Positions 27,048 to 36,603 of a stretch of 64,000 bases of DNA are shown one piece after another. The stretch is from JBFGFX01 sp965232455 (lineage in GTDB: Bacteria > Pseudomonadota > Gammaproteobacteria > Steroidobacterales > Woeseiaceae): contig OZ246981.1 in assembly GCA_965232455.1 (NCBI GenBank), positions 1,674,001 through 1,738,000 of the forward strand, in the 5' to 3' direction. The notes under the pieces were generated by a model. The model was given only the letters and a program-made list of their open reading frames with translations. It was not told the origin of the DNA and did not search any database. The position numbers and the translations under genes were made by a program. Position 1 is the stretch's first letter; each line of letters opens with the position of its first letter.

Positions 27048-28067
27048 ATGTCGCAGAACAAATGGTCATCGAGACGCGTGACGATCAAAGACATCGCGCG
27101 CGCAGCCGCGGTGGATCCTTCCACGGTCACGCGGGCGCTACAGGGCAGCGATCGAGTCAAATCGGCAACTCGCGAAAAAATCGCGGCGCTGGCGACGACC
27201 ATGGGTTACGTGCCTGACATGGCCGCACGCACGCTGGTCACACAGCGCAGCGGCCTGGTTGGCGTCGTCATCCCGGACATGACCAACCCGTTTTTCGCGG
27301 AGCTGGCCAAGGGTATCGAGGACGAAGCGGCCAAACACGATTTGAGAATCCTGATTCGCAACACGGAAGGCACAGAGGCCGCCGAACGCGACGCGGTAAA
27401 CCTGTTTCTCGAGCTGAAGGTCGACGGCATTCTGGCGCCGATGGCGCGCTGTCCGCAGCAGTATTACGACGAATTGAACGCGAGCGTCCCGGTTATCCAC
27501 GTGAACCGGGACGACGCGGCGTATCACGTCGACTGCGACACCGTGCAGGGAAGTATTCTGGTCATGCAGCATCTCCTGGAACTGGGTCATCGCCGCATCG
27601 GATTCGTGCGCGGTCCGGCCGGTCCCGGCCGCGAACCCAAGATGTATGCGTACCGCCAGTCCCTGAAAGGGGCGCAACTCGACTATGACCCGGAGCTGAT
27701 TTTTTCGTTTGACGGAACGCTGGACAGCACCCGGGCGATTGCAGATCAGCTGATGGACCTGCCCGACACACCCACCGCCATGTTCGCCTGGAACGACGTG
27801 AGCGCAATCGGCCTGATGCACGCGCTGCGCGAACGCGGCGTTACCGTGCCGCGCGACATGTCCGTGGCGGGGCACGACGACATTCAGCTGTCCGGATGCG
27901 TCTTTCCGGCGTTGACGACGGTGCGCTGGCCCATGTACGAATTGGGCCAACAGAGCGTCCGCTACCTCTATACCTTGCGTGCGGGGCGAAAACCCCGCAA
28001 GGCTCGCCTGTCGAAACCGGAACTGATCGTCCGCGAATCCACGGCGGCGCCCGCCACCCGGAAATGA
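27048..28067 (+). CDS. LacI-family transcriptional regulator
   Basis: 339 residues. The N-terminal helix-turn-helix VTIKDIARAAAVDPSTVTRALQG is at about 11-33, with the hinge helix MAARTLVTQRSGLVGVVIPD after it. The periplasmic-binding-like effector domain includes PFFAELAKGIEDEAA, GHRRIGFVRGP and SVAGHDDIQLSGCVFPALTTVR. It should bind the CAAACGTTTG palindromes found at four places in this region and be released by a pathway sugar or sugar phosphate. Confidence 0.95.
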   Translation: MSQNKWSSRRVTIKDIARAAAVDPSTVTRALQGSDRVKSATREKIAALATTMGYVPDMAARTLVTQRSGLVGVVIPDMTNPFFAELAKGIEDEAAKHDLRILIRNTEGTEAAERDAVNLFLELKVDGILAPMARCPQQYYDELNASVPVIHVNRDDAAYHVDCDTVQGSILVMQHLLELGHRRIGFVRGPAGPGREPKMYAYRQSLKGAQLDYDPELIFSFDGTLDSTRAIADQLMDLPDTPTAMFAWNDVSAIGLMHALRERGVTVPRDMSVAGHDDIQLSGCVFPALTTVRWPMYELGQQSVRYLYTLRAGRKPRKARLSKPELIVRESTAAPATRK

Positions 28068-28096
28068 GATCCCGGTTCGGCGGGCGTTGACAAGCG

Positions 28097-30442
28097 CTAG
28101 TAGCCGGCGCCGAAGTTCAGGCGGAAATTCACGCCGAAATACCGATCCGCGTCCCGCGGAATCTGATAGCGGAACCCATCACCCGAATAGGTCGTTGCGA
28201 ACGACTCGTCCGTCAGGTTCTTGCCGATCAGGGTGATGCCCAATCGATCGTCTGCGGTGTGGTAACCGACACTCGCGTTCACGATACTGTAGTCCGGCAG
28301 CAGGAATGGATCTTCATCGGTCTGTCCGATGTTGCCCGACAGCTTTTCGTCGGTGTAAATGTAACTGCCGTCGATCTGTATCCGCCCCCCGTTGGTGAGC
28401 GGAATCGAATACTGACCCGCGAAAGTCACCTTCGTGTCCGGCGCAAACGGCAACGGGTCTCCACCGTTGACCGACTCGGAATCCGAAAGCGCGAATCCAC
28501 CGCTGAACAGCAGGTTGTCGGACGCCTGCCAGATGAAATCGAGTTCAACGCCCTGCGTCTGGATATCGCCGCCGTTCGTAAAGCCGGTCACCGTCGTACC
28601 GTCCGAGGCGTCGAAATCGTTGGCCTGAAAATCTTCGATTTCGGTATCGTAAACGGCCAGATTGAGCACGCCCCAATCCGCGGCGTACTTGTAGCCGAGT
28701 TCGATCGACTCGGATTCTTCCGGGTCGAGCGGCTCGATGTCATCGGGATCCATGTTGTAGAACACGTTGAACGCCGGGCCTTTGTACCCTGTGCTGTAGG
28801 TGGCGTACAGCATGCTCGCATCGCCGAAGTACCACTGGAAACCAAGCTTACCCGCGAGGTTCGTCTCATCGGTCGATCCATTGAAATCCGTGTCGGTCTG
28901 GTTATTGCCGTCCGAGAAACGCGGGCGGACGCCAACGCCGCGCCGTCCGTAAATGTCATTGTTGACGCGATTGTGGCTGTAGGAAAGATCGTCACTCGTG
29001 AAACGCAGCCCGAATAGGAGACGGAAGGTATCCGAAACGGAGTAACTGCCCTGACCGAACGCTGCGTAGTTCTCGAACTCGGTTTCCATGAAACCGGTCG
29101 CGGAAACGATGTCGTTCGCATTACACGTAATGTTGTTGGCGGCGATGAACGCGGCGACGTCAGCCGGAGTATTCGGCAAACCAAGCGTTATACCCAGGTG
29201 ATTTGCAATCGCCGCGTCGAGCTGGGGAGCGTCTTCACTGTTGTTTTGGCAGCTCGCCTCGCGCGTGAAATTCCGCTCGGAATCGATGTTCCAGTAGAAC
29301 AACCCAACCTGATATTCAAATGCCTCCCCGGTCGGCGATGCGAGCCTGATCTCCTGGGAAAACTGCCGCCATTCCTGCGGACCGACGTCGTGTAACTGGA
29401 ACGGCACGCCGAACACGGGCTGATCGCTGTCGCCCGCGATGGATGTGAAGTCACCCTCGCGGAATTCGGTGTTGTCCCAGCTACGAAACGCGGTGATTGA
29501 CGTGAGCGTGTGGTCGCCGACCGCCGACTCGATCTGCACCGAAAAGGCCGTGCTCGCGTCGAGCGTGCGCGTCTCGAAATCATGATCGGCGCGGCGTTGA
29601 TCGAGATCCAGTCCGTTGCCGGACGGCGCCGCCTCGGAGGCGTCGTTGCGCCCGCTCAGCCGCGCCTCGAGATCGACACAGCAGTCGTTGTCGGCCTCGT
29701 AGTCCTCGTAAATGAGCAGGACTTCGGTCGCGTCCGAAATGTCGTACTCGAACATTGCCCGGATACCCTGCCTGTCGTAGCCGTTGATCGTCTGGTTGTT
29801 GAAGACGTTTTCGATATAACCGTCGAACTGGCTGTCGAGAACCGTCAGGCTACCGCGAAGATTGTCGGTCAGCGGACCGGAGACACGACCCCGAAGCTGG
29901 TATTCGTTGTCTTCGTAGAACGTGCCGCTGACGTAACCTTCCAGTTCCTCGCCGGGACGTCGCGTCGTGATATTGACGACGCCCGCCGATGCGTTCTTGC
30001 CGAACAGCGTCCCCTGCGGGCCGCGCAAGACCTCGACGCGCTCGAGATCGTACAAATCGCCGAACGCCTGGCCTGAACGTCCGAGGACCACGTTATCGAC
30101 AACCGTTGATACGCTCGGCTCGGCGCCGATGCTGAACGAAATCGTCCCGACACCGCGAATGGTCAAAGCACTATTGCGCGTCGTGTTGCCCGTTCGAAAG
30201 CTGACGGACGGGACGAGCGCCTGCAGCTCTTCCAGATTGCTCGAAAACGAGGATTCGATCTGGGTTCGCCCGAGTACGGAAACCGCGACGGGTACGTCGC
30301 TGACGTTTTCTTCGCGCTTTTGCGCGGTAACGGTGATCTCTTCGATCGCGGACTGAGCGAAAGCCGGTCCACTGATCCCAAACTGCACGCCGCCTGCAAT
30401 AGCCATCGCCATCGCAAGCGCCACCCCCCTGAGTTGACGCAT
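28097..30442 (-). CDS. TonB-dependent outer-membrane receptor
   Basis: 781 residues. Leader (MRQLRGVALAMAMAIAGGVQFG, cut near AFAQ), TonB box IEEITVTAQKREEN, plug domain with LVPSVSFRTGNTTRNSALTIRG and VEVLRGPQGTLFGKNASAGVVN, then a 22-strand barrel ending in a terminal aromatic (NFRLNFGAGY). It carries large or scarce substrates across the outer membrane. An operator 110 bases upstream links it to the sugar regulon, so the ligand is probably a glycoside or related sugar derivative rather than iron. Confidence 0.95.
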   Translation of the reverse strand: MRQLRGVALAMAMAIAGGVQFGISGPAFAQSAIEEITVTAQKREENVSDVPVAVSVLGRTQIESSFSSNLEELQALVPSVSFRTGNTTRNSALTIRGVGTISFSIGAEPSVSTVVDNVVLGRSGQAFGDLYDLERVEVLRGPQGTLFGKNASAGVVNITTRRPGEELEGYVSGTFYEDNEYQLRGRVSGPLTDNLRGSLTVLDSQFDGYIENVFNNQTINGYDRQGIRAMFEYDISDATEVLLIYEDYEADNDCCVDLEARLSGRNDASEAAPSGNGLDLDQRRADHDFETRTLDASTAFSVQIESAVGDHTLTSITAFRSWDNTEFREGDFTSIAGDSDQPVFGVPFQLHDVGPQEWRQFSQEIRLASPTGEAFEYQVGLFYWNIDSERNFTREASCQNNSEDAPQLDAAIANHLGITLGLPNTPADVAAFIAANNITCNANDIVSATGFMETEFENYAAFGQGSYSVSDTFRLLFGLRFTSDDLSYSHNRVNNDIYGRRGVGVRPRFSDGNNQTDTDFNGSTDETNLAGKLGFQWYFGDASMLYATYSTGYKGPAFNVFYNMDPDDIEPLDPEESESIELGYKYAADWGVLNLAVYDTEIEDFQANDFDASDGTTVTGFTNGGDIQTQGVELDFIWQASDNLLFSGGFALSDSESVNGGDPLPFAPDTKVTFAGQYSIPLTNGGRIQIDGSYIYTDEKLSGNIGQTDEDPFLLPDYSIVNASVGYHTADDRLGITLIGKNLTDESFATTYSGDGFRYQIPRDADRYFGVNFRLNFGAGY

Positions 30443-30551
30443 GGTTAGCTCCTTGTTGTCTCGCTCCCGACAGAAGACCGGTACGCGCCCAACCGATTGC
30501 GAAGCGCGTTATGTCGGCTGTTCGCCTTCTTTCTACTCCTCAACCCGCAAA

Positions 30552-30569
30552 AATGCAAACGTTTGTATT
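30552..30569. promoter_or_regulatory. LacI-type operator upstream of the TonB receptor gene
   Basis: AATGCAAACGTTTGTATT, one base off the perfect palindrome at 26932. On the minus strand its TTGCAT half could itself be a -35 element: TAGAAA follows after 17 bases, so repressor binding would block polymerase directly. Confidence 0.8.
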
Positions 30570-30598
30570 TTTGCCACAGCTCGCGCCGAAAATGGGAA

Positions 30599-32308
30599 TC
30601 AGGCCGCGGATCGGACGAACGCGGCTCGCCGAGACCGCCACCACAGCAGGCCGTTCAGTGCCACAAGGACGGCCACCGACGGCCAAAACAGCCCGCTGAG
30701 CCCGCCGACCAGGCCAATCGGGGAGAACAGCAGATACAGGAACACGACTGCCGACAGGAGCGTCACGGCAACGGGCTTTGCAAAACGCCAGGGCCTCAGA
30801 TCAACAAGGTCTTTCCTCACGTAGCTCCAGGCTTCGGCCCGCGGCCAGGCGGCGCCGATCGCAAGCATCATGCCGACCTCGACGACGAACAACACGGCGT
30901 AGAGATGCAGGAAATGCAGGGTAACGACGTCGTCGAACACGAACTTGGCCAGGCCATAGGCGAGAACGTGGAAAATGATGACCGTCTTGGCGGCCAGCGC
31001 GGGCACACGCCGGGTAAACAGGCCCACGATTACGATGACCACGACGGGAATGTTATAGAAACCCGTGAATATGCGGATGATTTGCCAAAGACCCTCGGGC
31101 GCGAACTGCAGCAGCGGCGCAACGACGAACGAAAACAGGGCAATCACGACGCTGGCAATTTTTGCGACGCGCACCATCTCGGTGTCGCTGATGGCCCGTT
31201 TTTTCATGGGCGCGTAAACGTCCAGGCAAAAAAGCGTCGCGGCGCTGTTGAGCAGCGAGTTGAACGAGCTGAACACCGCGCCGAGCAGCACGGCCAGGAA
31301 AAATCCCGAAAAATAGGCGGGCAGCACGTCTCTGATCAGCTGGGGATACGCGAGGTCGATCGAAGACAGACCCTCCCCGTACAGGTGATACGCGATCACG
31401 CCCGGGATCATCATCATGAACGGCACCATGATTTTGAAGAATCCGGAAAAGAGCACGCCCTTCTGCCCTTCCGCGAGATTCTGCGCGCCAAGCGTGCGCT
31501 GAATCACGTATTGGTTGGTGCACCAGTAGAACAGGTTCGCGAAAATCATCCCGGTGAAAATCGTGCCAAACGGCGTGGGATCGCTCGCGCCGCCGATCGC
31601 GTTCAGTTTATGCGTTTCGGTGCTGGTGATCGTCGTCAGACCCTGCAGCATGCTGCCCTCGCCAAGGGCAACGAGGCCGAGAACCGGCACCACGATGCCG
31701 ACGACCAGCAGTCCGACGCCGTTGAGCGTATCCGACACCGCAACCGCTTTCAGCCCACCAAAAATCGCGTATACGGCGCCCAGGCAGCCGATGCTCACGA
31801 TCGTGATGACCAGACCCTCTCCGTAAGTCACGTTCAACAAGCTGGGTACGTCGAACAGGAGCAAAACGGCGATGGATCCCGAATACAGCACCGACGGGAT
31901 GGTGACCAGACCGTAACCGACCATGAACAGCAGCACCGACAGGCGGCGGACGCCGTCATCGAAGCGGTTGCTGAGAAACTCGGGCAAGGTCGTAAACGCG
32001 CCGGCCAGATAGCGCGGCAAAAAAACGAGCGCCATGCAAATCGTCGCGAACGCCGCGGTCACCTCCCAGGCCATGCTGCTGAGGTTGAACCCGTACGCGG
32101 ATCCGTTGAGACCGATGAGCTGCTCGGCGGACAGGTTGGTCAGCAACATGGAGCCGGCGATGAACACCCCCGTCAACCCGCGCCCCGCCAGGAAATACCC
32201 GTCGCGGGTATCCACCTCACCTTTGGTCTTCTGATACGAAACCCAGGCGACCAGAGCCATGAAAAACGCGCAGCTCGCCAGCGTCATGAACAAGTTGTTT
32301 GCCGCCAT
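30599..32308 (-). CDS. Sodium/solute symporter (SSS family)
   Basis: 569 residues from ATG 32308 (GGGGGAA five bases upstream). About 14 hydrophobic helices. SSS marks are DGYFLAGRGLTGVFIAGSMLLTNLSAEQLIGLNG near the N-terminus and FGGLKAVAVSDTLNGVG in the middle, as in SglT-type sugar symporters. It would move a sugar across the inner membrane with Na+. An operator lies 64 bases upstream. The 5' end of the receptor gene follows at once on the same strand, so both uptake steps are co-regulated. Confidence 0.93.
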   Translation of the reverse strand: MAANNLFMTLASCAFFMALVAWVSYQKTKGEVDTRDGYFLAGRGLTGVFIAGSMLLTNLSAEQLIGLNGSAYGFNLSSMAWEVTAAFATICMALVFLPRYLAGAFTTLPEFLSNRFDDGVRRLSVLLFMVGYGLVTIPSVLYSGSIAVLLLFDVPSLLNVTYGEGLVITIVSIGCLGAVYAIFGGLKAVAVSDTLNGVGLLVVGIVVPVLGLVALGEGSMLQGLTTITSTETHKLNAIGGASDPTPFGTIFTGMIFANLFYWCTNQYVIQRTLGAQNLAEGQKGVLFSGFFKIMVPFMMMIPGVIAYHLYGEGLSSIDLAYPQLIRDVLPAYFSGFFLAVLLGAVFSSFNSLLNSAATLFCLDVYAPMKKRAISDTEMVRVAKIASVVIALFSFVVAPLLQFAPEGLWQIIRIFTGFYNIPVVVIVIVGLFTRRVPALAAKTVIIFHVLAYGLAKFVFDDVVTLHFLHLYAVLFVVEVGMMLAIGAAWPRAEAWSYVRKDLVDLRPWRFAKPVAVTLLSAVVFLYLLFSPIGLVGGLSGLFWPSVAVLVALNGLLWWRSRRAAFVRSAA

Positions 32309-32371
32309 GATCGTTCCCCCGGTTGCCGCCAACGGCCGCGGCGCGGCCGCCGCTTATCACGTATTCAGCCG

Positions 32372-32389
32372 ATGCCAAACGTATGTATT
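32372..32389. promoter_or_regulatory. Degenerate LacI-type operator upstream of the symporter gene
   Basis: ATGCCAAACGTATGTATT: the right half matches the consensus except for one base, and the left half is weaker. Placement 64-81 bases before the symporter start and sequence similarity to the three stronger copies support it as a lower-affinity site. Confidence 0.6.
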
Positions 32390-32483
32390 TTTCTGACGGA
32401 GGCCTAAACTACTCGAAGTAGCGCGGCGATGACAATGGCAGGCGCAACGCCTGCGCAGTGCGCCGACCGGCCGAAACGGGGAA

Positions 32484-33440
32484 TCAGCGGCCGTTTACCA
32501 CGATGCAGTCGAGATCGTCGGCACGGTGGACACGCCCCTCGAACGCCGCGAGAACCGGCGCGGTATTCCGCTCGAGATCGCGCAGGCTGCGCGCCATGAA
32601 ATGGCTCAGCACCAGGGTTTCAGCGCCGCTTTCGGCGGCCACGCCGGCGAGTACGTCGGGCGGAGCGTGCAGGCGCCGCGCGACACGATCCGGGTTCAGC
32701 GGTACCGGCATATGCATCACGAGCACGCTGGCCCGATTCGCGAATTCGATGAATCCGGCATCACTCCCGTTCTGGTCGCCCGAAAAGACGACGACCGACT
32801 CCCCGATGCGCACGCGGAAAGCCAACGCGGGCACGATGCCGTGCGGCACGTGCATGGCATCCACGGTAAATGCGGCACGTTCGTCGCCCGTTCTCGGCAG
32901 CGGACCGGTCGTAGACGCCTCGACTTCGGTGGCCACGAGTGCGGCAAGGCCGTCGGTACCGGACAGGTAACCGCTCAGGTAGGCATAGGCGCCGCCCTCC
33001 TCGCTCAACAAACTGTCGAGGAACACCCGCAGCCCGGGAAACGGGCCCTTGCCGTCGGGTCCGGCGATACCGAGCCTGCGTTTACGTCCTGAAAAATACC
33101 CGGACTTGAGCAGGGCGGACAGATCGGCGGAGTGGTCGGTATGGAAATGGCTGATACCGACAAAATCGAGATCGTCGAACGACGCCCCGGCCTCGCCGAA
33201 ACGAAGAAACGCGCCACCGCCGGCGTCGATCAGGATCCTCGACCTCCCGTCGATCCAGATGAGATAGGCGGAGGACGCGCGCCCATCGTCGGCGATTGGA
33301 CCGCCCGAGCCGAGCACCTGCAATGCGACGCCCTCGGGCGGCGGACATTGCAGAGCGGCGTCGGCCCGGGCCTCCGCAGGAAGGACGCCGGTCGCGGCGA
33401 CAGCGAGGTATGTCGTGGCGATTAATCCCGGCTTGATCAT
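32484..33440 (-). CDS. Exported MBL-fold hydrolase (arylsulfatase/ribonuclease Z-like type)
   Basis: 318 residues from ATG 33440, which gives a leader (MIKPGLIATTYLAVAATGVLPAEARA). The N-terminal strand VALQVLGSGGPIADDGRASSAYLIW and the zinc motif ISHFHTDHSADL are typical of the AtsA/RNase Z branch of the fold; later ligands appear in VVVFSGDQNGSD and LVLSHFM. Probably periplasmic. The substrate is unknown; the group includes aryl sulfatases, which would be notable beside a possible sulfosugar regulon, but it has no operator copy of its own. Confidence 0.88.
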   Translation of the reverse strand: MIKPGLIATTYLAVAATGVLPAEARADAALQCPPPEGVALQVLGSGGPIADDGRASSAYLIWIDGRSRILIDAGGGAFLRFGEAGASFDDLDFVGISHFHTDHSADLSALLKSGYFSGRKRRLGIAGPDGKGPFPGLRVFLDSLLSEEGGAYAYLSGYLSGTDGLAALVATEVEASTTGPLPRTGDERAAFTVDAMHVPHGIVPALAFRVRIGESVVVFSGDQNGSDAGFIEFANRASVLVMHMPVPLNPDRVARRLHAPPDVLAGVAAESGAETLVLSHFMARSLRDLERNTAPVLAAFEGRVHRADDLDCIVVNGR

Positions 33441-33504
33441 CGGCGCAGTCTCGTTGTCGCAGGAGGCAGGATTGACCCGGGCGCCCGCGGTGACAGCTCG
33501 GCAC

Positions 33505-34350
33505 TCATTCCGGTCTGCCCGGCATTTGCCGCAGACGCGCGGCAAGCTGCTGGACGGCCACGGCGGGCTGGCTGGAGGACACCGCGAGCGCGACGTCAAC
33601 TTCGGGAAGTTGCGGTAGCCCTTCGTGCAGAATCGCGAGATTCCTCGGCACCACCGACCGCGTAAGAACGGCTATCGCGATTCCGGCATCGACCGCCGCG
33701 ATCAGGCCCGGCATGCTCCTGCTTGCATACACGATTTTGTACGCCCGTTTTGCGCGCCGGAGCGCCTCGATGGCCTCAAATCGATCGATGCTTTCTTCGT
33801 GGGAGACCGCCAGCGGCAAAACGGGATGCTCGATCAGCGCAGCGTCCGCCCTCCCCACCCATACGAGCGGCTCGCGACGTATGATCTGCGTTTTCCTGGC
33901 GCGCCGTGTCGTGATAACCGCGAGATCCAACTCTCCGGTCTCGACGTCGCGGAGGAGATCCGGCGTCGGCGCGCACTTCAGGTGTACCTGGATGAGCGGG
34001 TGCCGGGCGGCAAAATCGCTGAGTGCGTCAGGCAGGAACTGCGCGTAGTCATCGGGACATCCCAACCGGACATCACCGACGATCACTGATCCGGAGAGTT
34101 CGGCTAGCGCACGATCATGCAGGTTTAGAATCGCGCGGGCGTGTTTCAGCAGGTGCTCGCCCTTGCGCGTGAGTCGAACGCCCCGGCGCGTGCGTTTGAG
34201 CAACTTCCCGCCCAGCGCCTCTTCGAGGTTCCGCATTTGCATGCTGATCGCGGACTGCGTCCGCGCGACCTTGGATGCGGCGCCGCTGATGCTGTTCCTG
34301 TCGGCGACCGCCACGAAGCTGCGAAGCCGGTCGATTCCCAAAGCATTCAT
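33505..34350 (-). CDS. LysR-family transcriptional regulator
   Basis: 281 residues with the winged-helix DNA-binding domain at 1-65 (RLRSFVAVADRNSISGAASKVARTQSAISMQMRNLEEALG) and a two-lobed effector domain. It is divergent from the cupin gene with a 115-base gap containing AT-rich dyads, the usual arrangement for a LysR protein controlling its neighbour. The MBL hydrolase lies downstream on the same strand and may be co-transcribed. Confidence 0.93.
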   Translation of the reverse strand: MNALGIDRLRSFVAVADRNSISGAASKVARTQSAISMQMRNLEEALGGKLLKRTRRGVRLTRKGEHLLKHARAILNLHDRALAELSGSVIVGDVRLGCPDDYAQFLPDALSDFAARHPLIQVHLKCAPTPDLLRDVETGELDLAVITTRRARKTQIIRREPLVWVGRADAALIEHPVLPLAVSHEESIDRFEAIEALRRAKRAYKIVYASRSMPGLIAAVDAGIAIAVLTRSVVPRNLAILHEGLPQLPEVDVALAVSSSQPAVAVQQLAARLRQMPGRPE

Positions 34351-34465
34351 CGTGTTTTGATATCAATTTTTCTGATGGATTTCAAGAAAACTATTTGTTT
34401 GTCTTCTATCTAGAATCCTTCTAGGATCGCGGTCGAACGTGCCGATCACCAAACGGAGACGACCG

Positions 34466-34948
34466 ATGCACAAGTTCTCGAACCATTTTGACCCCCAGAC
34501 GGTTCAGTGGCGCCACGTGAGTGATCCGGATTTTCTCGAATTCAAGCTGGACTACGAATACAGCGTTCTGGGCTACGATCTGGGGACCGGCAGACTGGAC
34601 ATGCTGTTGCGATTCACGGGAAATGGCGGTCACTGCATGCGCCATCGGCACGTTGCCTCGACGGCAACGTTCGTGCTCGATGGAGAACAGCATCTGGAGC
34701 AGCTGAAGCCCGACGGCACCACCGAAAAAATTGTCCGTCGGGCGGGCGAGTATGCGCTGTCCGGCGGTGACGACCTGCCCCACATGGAACGCGGCGGGCC
34801 GGACGGTTGCACGGTCTTGCTGTCGTTGCACGCGCCGGACGGCGTTTTGTTCGAGTACATGGACCGGCAACTGGAAAATCGCAGAACGGCGACGATCGAA
34901 GACTACGTCAAGCGGTGGAACGAGGGAGGAGTGTTGCCGGAGAAGTGA
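34466..34948 (+). CDS. Cupin-domain protein
   Basis: 160 residues from ATG 34466 (GGAG nearby); a GTG at 34439 would extend it by nine residues. The metal-binding cupin motif is CMRHRHVASTATFVLDGEQHLE near residues 55-75, and motif 2 is YALSGGDDLPHMERGG. It resembles the ChrR/dihydroxyacetophenone-dioxygenase-like cupins. Cytoplasmic. Probably controlled by the divergent LysR protein. Reaction unknown. Confidence 0.82.
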   Translation: MHKFSNHFDPQTVQWRHVSDPDFLEFKLDYEYSVLGYDLGTGRLDMLLRFTGNGGHCMRHRHVASTATFVLDGEQHLEQLKPDGTTEKIVRRAGEYALSGGDDLPHMERGGPDGCTVLLSLHAPDGVLFEYMDRQLENRRTATIEDYVKRWNEGGVLPEK

Positions 34949-35079
34949 GTGAGTGTCCACGAATCGTCTGAGCAACTGGTTGCGGCCGACTCCAACCACG
35001 TTGGCAGTCTGAGCTACAATCACACCCATGAGCCAAAGCGGTCTTTCCACCGTCTGGCGAAACTACTGGCTATGATCCT

Positions 35080-36303
35080 ATGCTGAAGTTGAATGAACGT
35101 CTCATGCGACGCTGCATTGCACTGATCGCGTCCTCTTTATTGACCGCCTGCGGCGGCGGATCGTCCACTTCGTCACCGCCGCCATCCCCGCCACCGCCGC
35201 CCGCCGCGGATTACCAGGAAGTGAGCATGTCCGCCCTTCCGGTCGGCGCACTTGGTGGATTGTGTATGGATGCCGACCATGGAGACGTCGATGGTGACGG
35301 CGACCCGGATCTCGTGTTGGCCCAGGAATTCGCGCTGAATCTCGTGTTGTTGAACGATGGGTCGGGCGTATTCACAGTCGCCGCAGGTGCTGTGGATGGC
35401 GGTGACGGTGACAATGAAGATGTGCGCCTGCGTGATTTCGATGGCGACAACGACCTCGACATGCTGACGGTTCATGAGGACGATGGCGTTCATGCGCTGC
35501 TGTACAACGACGGTAGCGGTGGCTTTTCGGAACAGGCGGGGCTGATCCCGATCAACAGCATCGCCAATGCCACGGAAGTCATCGACCTGGACGGCGACAC
35601 GCGGCTGGACATTCTGCTCGGAAATCGCGGAACGAATCTGGTCCTGCTACAGCAGATCGACGGATCGTTCATCGACGACACAGTTAACCGGCCGATCGGT
35701 GCCGATACGACGCAGGATCTATTGCTGATCGACATCGACGATGATGGCGACCAGGACCTCTTCGTGGCGAACGAGACCGACAATCGTCTCTTCGTAAATG
35801 ACGGCAACGGAGGTTTTACGGATGAAACCGCCGCACGGTTGCCGCCAGGTGACGGTGAAACGCGTGAAGCCGATTCGGCAGACGTCGATTCCGATGGCGA
35901 CCTCGATATCATCATCGGCAACGTCGATTTTACGTCCGGACGTCCGATTCAAAACCAGCTTCTGATCAACGACGGTAACGGCGTATTTAGCGACGCCACC
36001 ACGGAGAACCTGGCAGGCGTGGTCAACATGGGAAACAGTTTTACGATCAAGTTCGTGGATATCGACGGTGACGGCGATCCGGATGTGCTGTCGCCGAATA
36101 ATACGCTTGGGCAAGGCGGCGACATCGAGGTCTGGATCAACGATGGAACGGGCAGCTTTACTTCACCGACAGTGAGTGTTTTCTCGGCACCACCGTTTGG
36201 CAGTGCGTTCGACATCGAAGTATTCGATGCGAACGGTGACGGGCGTGACGATCTTTACTTCTGTTACCGGACCGGAACGGACCAGCTCTACTTGCGCCAG
36301 TAG
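35080..36303 (+). CDS. FG-GAP/VCBS repeat lipoprotein
   Basis: 407 residues. The lipobox LLTACGGG gives an anchored Cys; either ATG 35080 or ATG 35104 could start it. A proline-rich spacer (SPPPSPPPPPAAD) leads into seven calcium-binding repeats of the DxDGDGxxD type (for example VDGDGDPD, FDGDNDLD, IDDDGDQD, IDGDGDPD). This builds an integrin-like beta-propeller, typically a surface adhesion or ligand-binding module. No enzyme domain is attached. Confidence 0.88.
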   Translation: MLKLNERLMRRCIALIASSLLTACGGGSSTSSPPPSPPPPPAADYQEVSMSALPVGALGGLCMDADHGDVDGDGDPDLVLAQEFALNLVLLNDGSGVFTVAAGAVDGGDGDNEDVRLRDFDGDNDLDMLTVHEDDGVHALLYNDGSGGFSEQAGLIPINSIANATEVIDLDGDTRLDILLGNRGTNLVLLQQIDGSFIDDTVNRPIGADTTQDLLLIDIDDDGDQDLFVANETDNRLFVNDGNGGFTDETAARLPPGDGETREADSADVDSDGDLDIIIGNVDFTSGRPIQNQLLINDGNGVFSDATTENLAGVVNMGNSFTIKFVDIDGDGDPDVLSPNNTLGQGGDIEVWINDGTGSFTSPTVSVFSAPPFGSAFDIEVFDANGDGRDDLYFCYRTGTDQLYLRQ

Positions 36304-36603
36304 CCCGCGGCGTACGTGGCAACGCGAATGCTGGGCAAGAATTTGATGACAGCTTCACGTGCGGCTTTACCGCAATGAACGCTGAATTCGCAAATTCGGA
36401 TCTAGAGAACGGGGCTTGAGCCCATTTACCCAGTTCCCGATGCCACATCAGCTTTGCCGAAGTCTCCCTTCGTAAATAACGATCAGTCATAACCGAACTG
36501 CGTCGGGCCGCGCAATGTCAAAGTTTCCGCTTCCGGCTTCCAGCGGTAACTGTCGGTCGCGAAACCCAAACTCTGTCAATTTGTCCACAGGAGGCTTTTC
36601 GCC
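36304..36603. other. Intergenic, no gene seen
   Basis: 300 bases between the FG-GAP lipoprotein and the next exported protein. No convincing reading frame, RNA or repeat. The 3' part (about 36540-36600) should hold the promoter and ribosome site (CAGGAGGC just before 36604) of the downstream gene. Confidence 0.4.

Noticed and set aside
30497..32407. 636-codon plus-strand open frame
   Set aside because: Lies antisense to the symporter gene; composition is that of a shadow frame (many Gln, His and Arg), with no domain and no ribosome site.
32484..33440. Assignment of the MBL hydrolase to the sulfosugar regulon as a sulfatase
   Set aside because: No operator copy in front of it, and its position beside a LysR gene suggests separate control.
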